Source: an uncultured Mycoplasmatota bacterium
GTDB taxonomy: Bacteria > Bacillota_I > Bacilli_A > RF39 > UBA660
Length of the DNA stretch: 12,546 bases
NCBI GenBank assembly: GCA_900557185.1
Contig: USRP01000028.1
Location: 1-12,546 of the forward strand
Reading direction: 5' to 3'
The position numbers and the translations under genes are program-made. Shown piece after piece: positions 1 to 6,274 of the stretch; positions within the stretch are counted from its first letter, which is position 1, and every line of letters starts with the position of its first letter. The notes under the pieces were generated by a model. It had not been told where the DNA came from. It saw only the letters and a list, made by a program, of their open reading frames with translations, and did no database searches.

Positions 1-47
1 AGTTCACAGGAACAGGAACGATGCAAGATCCATTCGTAATTGAATAA
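1..47 (+). CDS. 3' end of an unidentified gene (partial)
   Basis: Reading from base 3, an open frame gives FTGTGTMQDPFVIE followed by TAA at 45-47, four bases before a terminator hairpin. The other two forward frames also close here (TAA at 37-39, TGA at 41-43), so the frame is chosen because its stop sits closest to the hairpin, as is usual in this window. Fourteen residues are too few to name a family. The gene lies almost wholly outside the window. Confidence 0.4.
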   Translation, partial: FTGTGTMQDPFVIE

Positions 48-50
48 AAA

Positions 51-73
51 AGAGGCTAGATTATCTAGCCTTT
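51..73. terminator. Two-way intrinsic terminator
   Basis: AGGCTAGA (53-60), loop TTA (61-63) and TCTAGCCT (64-71) form a perfect 8-bp stem, extended by one G-T and one A-T pair to 51-73. An A-run lies to the left and a T-rich run (TTTACTTTTT) to the right, so the hairpin can end transcription from both sides. The loop is itself the stop codon (TAA on the minus strand) of the leftward gene. Confidence 0.85.
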
Positions 74-834
74 ACTTTTTGTTGTGGGTATTTTTCCATC
101 ATTTGATTAATCATATTTCTTAAGTATTGATTTCTTTGATTTCCCCATTTAAAGTCATTGTGCATAATTTTTATTTTTCCATCTAATAAACCCGCTTTGT
201 TAAGTGATATGTAAGCTTCTTGGTATGCTTTTCTATATGCATCATGATCTTTTGTATTTTTCTCATCTGTTCTTCTTTTTAATGCACTTTCTATATGTTG
301 GGCAGTTCGCATAACTAATAAGAAATATTCATCTTCATTTTTATGAATTCTTTGATAAACCTTTTTTGTTCTATTTTCTTTTGATAATTTAAGTAACTTT
401 GGATTAGAAAATACTTCTGGATCTCTATCTTGAGCAACAATTCCTTTGCTTATAAAATAACGAACGATTGATGATTTTCCTGTTCCTTTAGCTCCTTCTA
501 CTACCATACGAAATGGTTGTATGTTTTCTATAATAGACTCATGTGATTGATAGTATTCATGATGGGTTACATCAATGAGTCCTTTTTTATTTGTATTTCT
601 TGTTTGTTCTGGAACAAATTGTGTTAAGTCATCTGTTTGACTTGTTACTGTTACAAGAATTAGGTGGTGTGGTAGTTTGTAATAATCTACTGTTACATTT
701 TTATCATCATCTAAAAAGAAATAACGATTATAATCACTTTCTTCTTGTACTCCGATATAGTGAAGTGTTTTTAAGTAACTATCGATTCCTCCTGAACATC
801 CAATTCTAGTTGCAACATATTTTTTTTGATACAT
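61..834 (-). CDS. Orphan P-loop kinase-like protein with unknown N-terminal domain
   Basis: The protein has 257 residues. The start is set at the ATG at 832-834, which follows GGGGGAA at good spacing; an in-frame ATG 24 bases upstream would put that Shine-Dalgarno sequence inside the gene. Residues 114-121 (GAKGTGKS) are a Walker A phosphate-binding loop after a hydrophobic strand, followed by DRD at 136-138 and an Arg/Lys-rich helical stretch (about 155-205) that could be a LID. This order resembles nucleoside, nucleotide or thymidylate-type kinases; the substrate is unknown. Residues 1-105 match no family I recognise; they contain SGGIDS at 14-19, which resembles a PP-loop signature but may be coincidence. 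No signal peptide or membrane segment is visible, so it is probably cytosolic. It stands alone, with its own promoter and terminator, back to back with a HAM1-type NTP pyrophosphatase. Nucleotide metabolism is therefore a reasonable guess, no more. Confidence 0.75.
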   Translation of the reverse strand: MYQKKYVATRIGCSGGIDSYLKTLHYIGVQEESDYNRYFFLDDDKNVTVDYYKLPHHLILVTVTSQTDDLTQFVPEQTRNTNKKGLIDVTHHEYYQSHESIIENIQPFRMVVEGAKGTGKSSIVRYFISKGIVAQDRDPEVFSNPKLLKLSKENRTKKVYQRIHKNEDEYFLLVMRTAQHIESALKRRTDEKNTKDHDAYRKAYQEAYISLNKAGLLDGKIKIMHNDFKWGNQRNQYLRNMINQMMEKYPQQKVKAR

Positions 835-861
835 GTGCAATTCCCCCTTTTTGCACATAGT

Positions 862-890
862 ATTCTAATAAAAAGTGCCTTTTTTGTCAA
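862..890 (-). promoter_or_regulatory. Sigma-A type promoter of the P-loop kinase gene
   Basis: On the minus strand TTGACA (890-885) is followed after 17 bases by TAGAAT (867-862). The consensus -35, near-consensus -10 and ideal spacer predict a start near 855, about 21 bases before the start codon. The opposite strand carries the -10 of the divergent gene at 898-903, so the two promoters sit almost back to back. Confidence 0.75.
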
Positions 891-897
891 ATTGAGG

Positions 898-918
898 TAT
901 AATGAATTTGAGGTGATT
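898..918 (+). promoter_or_regulatory. -10 box and Shine-Dalgarno of the HAM1-type gene
   Basis: A perfect TATAAT lies at 898-903, with no convincing -35 at 16-18 bases. The predicted start is near 910, where GAGGTGAT, the ribosome binding site, begins. GTG at 921 follows at a spacing of about five bases. The leader would be only about 11 nt. Confidence 0.55.
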
Positions 919-920
919 GT

Positions 921-1478
921 GTGAAAAAAATTGTATTTGCAACTACGAATCAGTTAAAGTTGGATATGGCCAGATATGTATTAGAGCCACTTGGTTTTGA
1001 AGTAATCGGACAGAAGATGAAGAATTTACCAGAAATTCAAGCAGAATCAATTGAAGAAGTAGCGATTTATTCATCTCAATATGCGCATCGTGAATTAAAG
1101 TGTGCGGTTTTAAAGAATGATTCTGGATTGATCATTCCAGCTTTGAATGGATTTCCATCTCTTTATAGTAATTATGTGGAAAAAACTTTAGGAGAAGATG
1201 GTATTTTAAGATTAATGGAAGGAATAGACGATCGAAAAGCTTATTTTTTAGATGTATTAGCTTATACAGATGAAGAAGGTAATACAAAAACATTTGAATC
1301 AAAGTCATGGGGAACGATATCTAAAAATAAAGAAGGTAATATGGGAATAGGGTATGATTTTATTTTTATTCCTGATGGACAAGAACATACTCTAGCTTGT
1401 TTTACAGATGAAGAGAAATTACCACTCTTTAATTGTGATGCATATTCTAAATTAGGAGAATGGTTAAAAGAGAAATAA
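921..1478 (+). CDS. Divergent HAM1/RdgB-family NTP pyrophosphatase
   Basis: This 185-residue protein starts at GTG. The family hydrolyses non-canonical purine NTPs (XTP, ITP, dITP) to the monophosphate and pyrophosphate, keeping damaged bases out of DNA and RNA. Family landmarks are present: FATTN with K13 (6-13), a glutamate at 42, NDSGL (66-70; D67 is the expected catalytic/metal residue), GFPSLYS (77-83) and GIGYD (142-146). Two signature positions differ. The usual GYDPIF reads GYDFIF, and the C-terminal SHR motif that contacts the substrate, expected after EEK (164-166), is FNC (170-172). The fold assignment is firm, but activity and substrate may have changed. It is transcribed alone, ends in a two-way terminator, and faces away from a P-loop kinase-like gene. 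Confidence 0.85.
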   Translation: MKKIVFATTNQLKLDMARYVLEPLGFEVIGQKMKNLPEIQAESIEEVAIYSSQYAHRELKCAVLKNDSGLIIPALNGFPSLYSNYVEKTLGEDGILRLMEGIDDRKAYFLDVLAYTDEEGNTKTFESKSWGTISKNKEGNMGIGYDFIFIPDGQEHTLACFTDEEKLPLFNCDAYSKLGEWLKEK

Positions 1479-1500
1479 CAATGTCTGTTATTTCTCTTTT
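1466..1500. terminator. Two-way terminator with a 15-bp perfect stem
   Basis: Bases 1466-1480 (AAAAGAGAAATAACA) pair perfectly with 1486-1500 around a 5-nt loop (ATGTC). The A-rich left flank and T-rich right flank suit both directions. The rightward TAA (1476-1478) lies in the left arm and the leftward TAA (1488-1490 on the plus strand) in the right arm, so the converging genes share one hairpin, with nine bases between their stops. Confidence 0.9.
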
Positions 1501-1829
1501 TGAATCCATGTCATAATGATATTTATAATATATTCTTGTTCTTGTGGTGTTAATGGATGTCCTTTTTTGATATGATGCCATTTTTCTAAACATCCTCTAC
1601 AACATGTTGCCGTCGCATGCTGAGCAATAAATACAGGATGTCCTTTCATGGGTGTTTGTTTTCCATCATTTGAAATGACTGCCGGAGCTAGTCTTTTTTT
1701 AATAAAGTCTCTGGCATGACTTTCGATGGTATCCATTCCTTTTTCTTGGATATATATTTTTTCTTTCTCATGGAGATGCCATTTACTACGAAATTTTGAT
1801 TTTTCTAATCGATACCAAATATCGTTCAT
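1488..1829 (-). CDS. DUF4186 family protein
   Basis: This 113-residue protein matches my recollection of the DUF4186 family over its full length: an N-terminal KSKFRSKWHL segment, ARDFIKKRLAPA (39-50), and the hallmark block NDGKQTP...GHPVF..QHATATCCRGCLEKWH (54-85). The block carries C76, C77, C80 and H64, H71, H85, H86, which looks like a metal-binding or redox centre; that is inference. The function is uncharacterised. No membrane segment or signal peptide is visible, so it is probably cytosolic. The start ATG (1827-1829) follows AAAGGTGG at a spacing of four. It is a single gene, convergent with the HAM1-type gene and divergent from the dusB operon. Confidence 0.85.
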   Translation of the reverse strand: MNDIWYRLEKSKFRSKWHLHEKEKIYIQEKGMDTIESHARDFIKKRLAPAVISNDGKQTPMKGHPVFIAQHATATCCRGCLEKWHHIKKGHPLTPQEQEYIINIIMTWIQKEK

Positions 1830-1844
1830 ATTACCACCTTTTAC

Positions 1845-1853
1845 ATTATAACA
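1845..1853 (-). promoter_or_regulatory. Extended -10 promoter of the DUF4186 gene
   Basis: On the minus strand TGT-TATAAT (1853-1845) is an extended -10 element. The -35 region is weak, as extended -10 promoters allow. The predicted start near 1838 falls on the GGTGG ribosome binding site, giving a leader of about nine bases. Confidence 0.55.
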
Positions 1854-1889
1854 TTTTCTTGGTAATTTTTTCTATTTGTGGTATCATAT

Positions 1890-1899
1890 AACGTACGTT
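1890..1899. repeat. 10-bp palindrome upstream of the dusB promoter
   Basis: AACGTACGTT is a perfect palindrome three bases upstream of the -35 box of the dusB operon. The position would suit an activator or repressor site, but ten bases can occur by chance and no factor is identified. Confidence 0.3.
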
Positions 1900-1901
1900 T
1901 A

Positions 1902-1930
1902 TTGATATCAAGGGGAATTTATATTATAAT
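1902..1930 (+). promoter_or_regulatory. Promoter of the dusB-RDD-lysS-ackA operon
   Basis: TTGATA (1902-1907), a 17-base spacer and a perfect TATAAT (1925-1930). The start is expected near 1937, directly at the GAGGTGG ribosome binding site (1936-1942), leaving about ten bases of leader. There is no room for a T-box or other leader control of lysS. Confidence 0.8.
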
Positions 1931-1946
1931 GAAAAGAGGTGGTTTT

Positions 1947-2936
1947 ATGTGGCAGATTGGTGATGTGAAGATACAAAATCAAGTTGTACTTGCTCCTATG
2001 GCAGGGGTGTGTAATAGTGCTTATCGGAAAATTGTTAAAGAAATGGGTTGTGGATTAATCTATGCGGAAATGGTTAGCGATAAAGCCATTACTTATGGAA
2101 GTAAAAAGACCCGTGAGATGCTATTTATGGAAGAAGTAGAAAGACCAATTACCCAACAGATTTTTGGAAGTGATAAAGAATCTTTTGTTACTGCTGCCAA
2201 ATATATTTATGAAACCATGAAACCAGATATTATCGATATTAATATGGGATGTCCTGTTCCTAAAGTTGCTGTAAAAGCACAAGCAGGAAGTGCTCTTTTG
2301 AAACATCCTGAAAAAGTAAAAGAGATTGTCAAAGCGGTTGTCGATATTGTTCCAATTCCAGTGACGGTAAAAATACGTAGTGGTTGGGATAGTGAACATA
2401 TCAATGCAGTGGAGATTGCAAAAATATGTGAAGAAGCTGGTGCCAAAGCAATTGCTGTACATGGTAGAACAAGAAGCCAAGGATATTCGGGATTGGCTGA
2501 TTGGAATATTATTAAACAGGTAAAAGAAGCTGTTTCTATTCCTGTGATTGGGAATGGAGATATTAAAACTTGTTATGATGCGAAAAAGATGTTAGAAGAA
2601 ACTGGTTGTGATGCAGTAATGATTGGTCGTGGTTGTCTTGGTAATCCGTGGTTGATGAGAGACTGTGTAAATTATTTAGAACATGGTACAGAACCTATGC
2701 CAGTTACGATAGAAGAACGTTTTCAAATGATTGAAAAACATATGAATTATTTACTGCAAATAAAACCGGAAAAAGTTGCAATCTTAGAACTTCGTACCCA
2801 TGCTGCATGGTATTTAAAATATGTACCACACAGCAATCAATTAAAACAGGCATTGTTTGGGGCGAAAACAAAAGAAGAAGTATTAAAATTATTAAAAGAA
2901 TTTAAAAAGGAGAATGGCTATGAAAACAATTACTAA
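1947..2936 (+). CDS. dusB: tRNA-dihydrouridine synthase, DusB type
   Basis: An FMN enzyme that reduces specific uridines of tRNA to dihydrouridine with NADPH. The start is ATG 1947, four bases after GAGGTGG, giving 329 residues, normal for the family; upstream in-frame starts would run through the promoter. The TIM-barrel motifs are in order: APMAGV (16-21), Q71 in TQQIFG, DINMGCP (97-103; C102 is the expected catalytic cysteine), VKIR with K142 (141-144), HGRTR (172-176), GNGD (202-205) and GRGCLGNPW (227-235). The C-terminal helical domain (about 250-329) completes the tRNA-binding part. It is the first gene of an operon and overlaps the next gene by 17 bases. A dus gene near lysS is a familiar arrangement in Bacillus-type genomes. 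Confidence 0.93.
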   Translation: MWQIGDVKIQNQVVLAPMAGVCNSAYRKIVKEMGCGLIYAEMVSDKAITYGSKKTREMLFMEEVERPITQQIFGSDKESFVTAAKYIYETMKPDIIDINMGCPVPKVAVKAQAGSALLKHPEKVKEIVKAVVDIVPIPVTVKIRSGWDSEHINAVEIAKICEEAGAKAIAVHGRTRSQGYSGLADWNIIKQVKEAVSIPVIGNGDIKTCYDAKKMLEETGCDAVMIGRGCLGNPWLMRDCVNYLEHGTEPMPVTIEERFQMIEKHMNYLLQIKPEKVAILELRTHAAWYLKYVPHSNQLKQALFGAKTKEEVLKLLKEFKKENGYENNY

Positions 2937-3507
2937 GAAGCGTATTTGTGCTTATTTAATTGATATGTTTATCTTATTTGTATTTATTGGAATAGGAGCT
3001 ATGCTTACCAATGTAACTGAAAATGAGAAAGCACTTCGTTTAGAACTCAGTGAAATGAATGAAAAAGCAGTGATGAGAGAGACAAGTATTACTAGCTATT
3101 TATTTCACTTAAGTGAAATATCACAAGATATTGATAGAGAACATGTTGCCGTAGGTTTTATTAATCTTGTATTTGTCTTTATCTATTTTGTATTTATTCC
3201 ATACTTTATGGAAGGAAAGACATTTGGAAAGGCACTCATGAAGATTCGCGTGGTCGATGAAAGTGGAGGAGAAGCAACGATCCATAGTTTAGTAATTCGT
3301 AATGTTGTTTTAAATGGATTATTATATTTATTTTTATCATTGTTATTTATTTATATAGTTCCAGGAATTTTATATTTATTGATGATTAGTATTTTAGGAA
3401 TTATCCAACTAGCACTAGTTATTTTTAGTGTTTTTATGGTATTATATAGGAAAGACGGAGTGGGATTACACGAAAGACTATCACATACAAGAGTGGTAGA
3501 AGTTTAG
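2920..3507 (+). CDS. RDD family membrane protein
   Basis: A 195-residue integral membrane protein. The start is ATG 2920, seven bases after AAGGAG; an in-frame ATG at 2914 is only one base from it. The RDD pattern is clear: KKRICAYLIDMFIL with R8 and D15 in the first membrane segment (about 10-29), GKTFGKALMKIRVVD (99-113) after the second (75-97), then two more segments (about 128-176) and a terminal RKDGVGLHERLSHTRVV. Residues 30-74 form a charged loop, longer than I would expect in a minimal RDD protein. Some RDD proteins have been linked to transport, but the function here is unknown. It lies between dusB and lysS, overlaps the former by 17 bases, and its stop overlaps the lysS ribosome binding site, so it is almost certainly co-transcribed. 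A perfect 20-bp palindrome lies inside the gene at 3101-3120. Confidence 0.88.
   Translation: MKTITKKRICAYLIDMFILFVFIGIGAMLTNVTENEKALRLELSEMNEKAVMRETSITSYLFHLSEISQDIDREHVAVGFINLVFVFIYFVFIPYFMEGKTFGKALMKIRVVDESGGEATIHSLVIRNVVLNGLLYLFLSLLFIYIVPGILYLLMISILGIIQLALVIFSVFMVLYRKDGVGLHERLSHTRVVEV
3101..3120. repeat. Perfect 20-bp palindrome inside the RDD gene
   Basis: TATTTCACTT (3101-3110) is followed directly by its exact reverse complement AAGTGAAATA (3111-3120), with no spacer. The missing loop makes a useful RNA hairpin unlikely; the form is that of a DNA operator half-site pair. It encodes YLFHLSEI in the extramembrane loop. It could also be chance. Confidence 0.6.
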
Positions 3508-3518
3508 GAGGAATGAAC

Positions 3519-5006
3519 ATGGAAGAAAGAAAGTTTACAGAACAAGAATTAGTTCGTCGTGAAAAAGCAAAAGAATTAGAAAGTTTAGGAATTGATCCAT
3601 TTGGACACCGTTTTGAAGTAACTACAAATTCAAAGGAAATTAAAGAACAGTATGCACAATATTCAAAAGAAGAATTACACGAAATGGAATTAGAAGAAGT
3701 AACCATTGCGGGTCGTATTATGACTCGTCGTCGTAAAGGTAAAGTAGGATTTATGCATATTCAAGATAAATATGGACAAATTCAAATCTATGTGAGACAA
3801 GATGTTGTTGGAGAAGATGAATATGCTTTATTTAAAAAAGCAGATCTTGGAGATATTGTAGGAATTAAAGGAACTGTGTTCCGTACGGATATGGGAGAAT
3901 TAAGTATTCGTGCAGAGCATTATATTCACTTAGTAAAAGCATTAAAACCACTTCCAGAAAAATTCCATGGACTTACTGATACAGAAGAGAGATATCGTCG
4001 TCGTTATGTCGATTTAATTATGAATGAGGATGCGAGAAGAGTCGCTTTTGCCCGTCCAAAAATCATTCGTTCTATTCAACACTATTTAGATAACTTAGGA
4101 TATGTTGAAGTAGAAACACCGGTATTAGGTACAATTTTAGGAGGAGCAGCAGCAAGACCATTCGTAACACATCATAATACATTAGATATTGATATGTATC
4201 TTAGAATCGCAACAGAATTACCACTAAAGAGATTATTAGTTGGTGGTATGGATGCGGTATATGAAATTGGTCGTTTATTTAGAAATGAAGGTATGGATCG
4301 TAAACATAACCCTGAATTTACGACAATTGAAGTATATAAAGCATTTAGTGATTTAGAAGGTATGATGGATTTAACAGAAGGAATTGTTTCTAATGCTTGT
4401 ATGGAAGTCAATGGGACTTATGAAATAGAATTTAAAGATCATAAGATTTCACTAGCTCCAAAGTATAAAAGAATTTCTATGACAGAAGCGATTAAGAATG
4501 TAACTGGTATTGATTTTGCGAGTGATATGACATTTGAAGAGGCTAAAACATTAGCTCAAGAACATGAGATTGTGGTAGAAGAACATTTCTCATATGGTCA
4601 TATTGTAAATGCATTCTTTGAAAAATACGTAGAAGAGACAATTGTTGAACCTACATTTATCTATGGACATCCAATTGAGATTAGTCCACTTGCTAAAAAA
4701 GATCCAAAGGATCCAAGATTTACACAACGTTTTGAATTATTTATTTTAGGTAGTGAATATGCCAATGCCTTTACAGAATTAAATGATCCAATCGATCAAT
4801 ATGAACGTTTTGAAAACCAATTAAAAGAACGTGAACTTGGAAATGAAGAAGCCAATGAAATGGATTTAGATTTCGTAGAAGCATTAGAATATGGTATGCC
4901 ACCTGCTGGTGGTATGGGAATGGGAATTGACCGTTTAGTGATGTTACTAACAGGTAGTGAATCAATTCGTGAAGTTATTTTATTCCCAACCATGAAGTTA
5001 AAATAG
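3519..5006 (+). CDS. lysS: Lysyl-tRNA synthetase, class II
   Basis: Charges tRNA-Lys with lysine using ATP, in the cytosol. The protein has 495 residues from ATG 3519, seven bases after a perfect AGGAGG (3506-3511); the in-frame ATG at 3513 is one base from that site and unlikely. The N-terminal OB-fold anticodon-binding domain covers about 60-140. The class II catalytic domain follows: motif 1 region with ETPVLGTILGGAAARPFVTHHN (about 199-220), motif 2 FRNEGMDRKHNPEFT (about 254-268) and motif 3 GMGMGIDRLVMLLTG close to the C-terminus, ending ILFPTMK. Length and order are normal. The first gene of the operon carries the promoter; ackA follows after 14 bases. Confidence 0.97.
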   Translation: MEERKFTEQELVRREKAKELESLGIDPFGHRFEVTTNSKEIKEQYAQYSKEELHEMELEEVTIAGRIMTRRRKGKVGFMHIQDKYGQIQIYVRQDVVGEDEYALFKKADLGDIVGIKGTVFRTDMGELSIRAEHYIHLVKALKPLPEKFHGLTDTEERYRRRYVDLIMNEDARRVAFARPKIIRSIQHYLDNLGYVEVETPVLGTILGGAAARPFVTHHNTLDIDMYLRIATELPLKRLLVGGMDAVYEIGRLFRNEGMDRKHNPEFTTIEVYKAFSDLEGMMDLTEGIVSNACMEVNGTYEIEFKDHKISLAPKYKRISMTEAIKNVTGIDFASDMTFEEAKTLAQEHEIVVEEHFSYGHIVNAFFEKYVEETIVEPTFIYGHPIEISPLAKKDPKDPRFTQRFELFILGSEYANAFTELNDPIDQYERFENQLKERELGNEEANEMDLDFVEALEYGMPPAGGMGMGIDRLVMLLTGSESIREVILFPTMKLK

Positions 5007-5020
5007 AAAGAAGGAAAATT

Positions 5021-6199
5021 ATGAAAATATTATCAGTAAACTGTGGTAGTTCATCTTTAAAGTTTCAAGCTTATGAAATGCCTGAAGAAAAAGTATTAAT
5101 TCAAGGTACATTTGAACGTATTGGAATTGATGGAGGATTTTATACATTAAAATTAAATGGTGAAAAGATTAAAAAAGAAGTAGATTTACCAAATCATGAA
5201 GTAGCTGTACAAATTTTAGTACAAGAATTATTAGAGCGTCATATTGTAGAATCTCTAGATGAGATTAAAGGAATTGGACATCGTACAGTACATGGTGGAG
5301 ATAAATTTAATTCAAGTGTATTAATCGATGAAGAAGTGATGGAAAAATTACAAGAATTAATTCCACTTGCACCACTTCATAACCCAGCTGGAATTACAGG
5401 AATTCGTGCTTTTGAAAAAATGATTCCAAATGCAAAAGCAGTAGCAGTATTTGATACGGCATTCCATCAAACAATGCCAAAAGAAAATTATCTATATTCA
5501 GTACCAGTGGAATGGTACGAGAAATATGGAGTACGTAAATATGGATTCCATGGAACAAGTCATAAGTATGTATCACAACGTATGAATGAAATTTTAGGTA
5601 GAACAGATACAAAGATTATTACTTGTCATATTGGTAGTGGAGGAAGTATTAGTGCTGTATTAAATGGAAAATGTATTGATACTTCTATGGGATTTACACC
5701 AAATGCTGGTATTATGATGGGAACACGTTCTGGAGATATTGATTATTCAATGATTCCATATGTTATGGAAAAATCTGGAATGTCTTTACAAGAAGTAGAT
5801 AATATTTTAAATAAACAAAGTGGACTTTGTGGAATTAGTAAAGGAAAAAGCGATGCCAGAGATATTGAAGCTGGTATGGAAGCTGGAGATGAATTATGTC
5901 TTCTTGCACAAAAAATGTATGTAAAACGTGTTGTTGAATATATCGCAAAATACTATGTATTGTTAGATGGATGTGATGCGATTGTATTTACTGCAGGACT
6001 TGGTGAAAACTCTAGTTTAACAAGAAAACAAATTATGGATTCTCTACATGCACTTGGTGTAAAAGTAGATGAAAAAGAAAATGACATGCGTGGAGAAGAA
6101 AAGATGGTAAGTGCACCTGATTCTAGTATTCCATGTTATGTGATTCCAACTGATGAAGAAGTTATGATTGCTAGAGATACTTATGAATTAATTAAATAA
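5021..6199 (+). CDS. ackA: Acetate kinase
   Basis: Interconverts acetate + ATP and acetyl phosphate + ADP; in fermenters it makes ATP at the end of the Pta-AckA route. It has 392 residues with AAGGA five bases before the ATG. ASKHA-fold landmarks are present: N7 and S10/S12 in VNCGSSS, R88 in GHRTVHGG, H120 in PLHNP, D145 in FDTAFHQ, H177 and H181 in GFHGTSH, R236 in MGTRSGD and E380 in TDEEVMI. The usual HLGNG(A/S)S phosphate loop reads HIGSGGS (203-209), with Ser206 where Asn is typical. No pta gene lies nearby. It is the last gene of the dusB operon, 14 bases after lysS, and runs into a terminator whose stem begins in its stop codon. Confidence 0.97.
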   Translation: MKILSVNCGSSSLKFQAYEMPEEKVLIQGTFERIGIDGGFYTLKLNGEKIKKEVDLPNHEVAVQILVQELLERHIVESLDEIKGIGHRTVHGGDKFNSSVLIDEEVMEKLQELIPLAPLHNPAGITGIRAFEKMIPNAKAVAVFDTAFHQTMPKENYLYSVPVEWYEKYGVRKYGFHGTSHKYVSQRMNEILGRTDTKIITCHIGSGGSISAVLNGKCIDTSMGFTPNAGIMMGTRSGDIDYSMIPYVMEKSGMSLQEVDNILNKQSGLCGISKGKSDARDIEAGMEAGDELCLLAQKMYVKRVVEYIAKYYVLLDGCDAIVFTAGLGENSSLTRKQIMDSLHALGVKVDEKENDMRGEEKMVSAPDSSIPCYVIPTDEEVMIARDTYELIK

Positions 6200-6220
6200 A
6201 GACTTGTAATACAAGTCTTT
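6198..6220 (+). terminator. Terminator after ackA
   Basis: AAAGACTTGT (6198-6207), loop AAT and ACAAGTCTTT (6211-6220) form a perfect 10-bp stem followed by T-rich sequence. The stem starts on the last two bases of the ackA stop codon. The next promoter's TTGACA begins three bases later. Confidence 0.85.
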
Positions 6221-6222
6221 TC

Positions 6223-6251
6223 TTGACACTAAAAATAATATCATTTAAAAT
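6223..6251 (+). promoter_or_regulatory. nrnA: Promoter of nrnA
   Basis: TTGACA (6223-6228), a 17-base spacer and TAAAAT (6246-6251). The predicted start near 6258 gives a leader of about 17 bases. The ribosome binding site (AGAAGAGTGA, 6261-6270) is weaker than in neighbouring genes. Confidence 0.75.
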
Positions 6252-6274
6252 GGGATATAGAGAAGAGTGAAATT

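Noticed and set aside
100..834. SGGIDS in the P-loop protein read as proof of a PP-loop ATP pyrophosphatase domain
   Set aside because: The six-residue match stands alone; the downstream sequence shows no other PP-loop family feature, so I report it only as a resemblance.
1878..1946. Longer dusB open frame starting at 1878
   Set aside because: The extra codons cover the promoter (TTGATA-17-TATAAT) and have no ribosome binding site; ATG 1947 has an ideal one.
1831..1946. T-box or other riboswitch in the leader of the lysS-containing operon
   Set aside because: The predicted transcript starts about ten bases before dusB, and the gap has no T-box stem or antiterminator.
2121..2480. Antisense open frames within dusB, and similar ones opposite lysS, ackA, ftsE and ftsX
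   Set aside because: They lie wholly opposite strongly conserved genes, lack ribosome binding sites, and have compositions expected of complementary frames.
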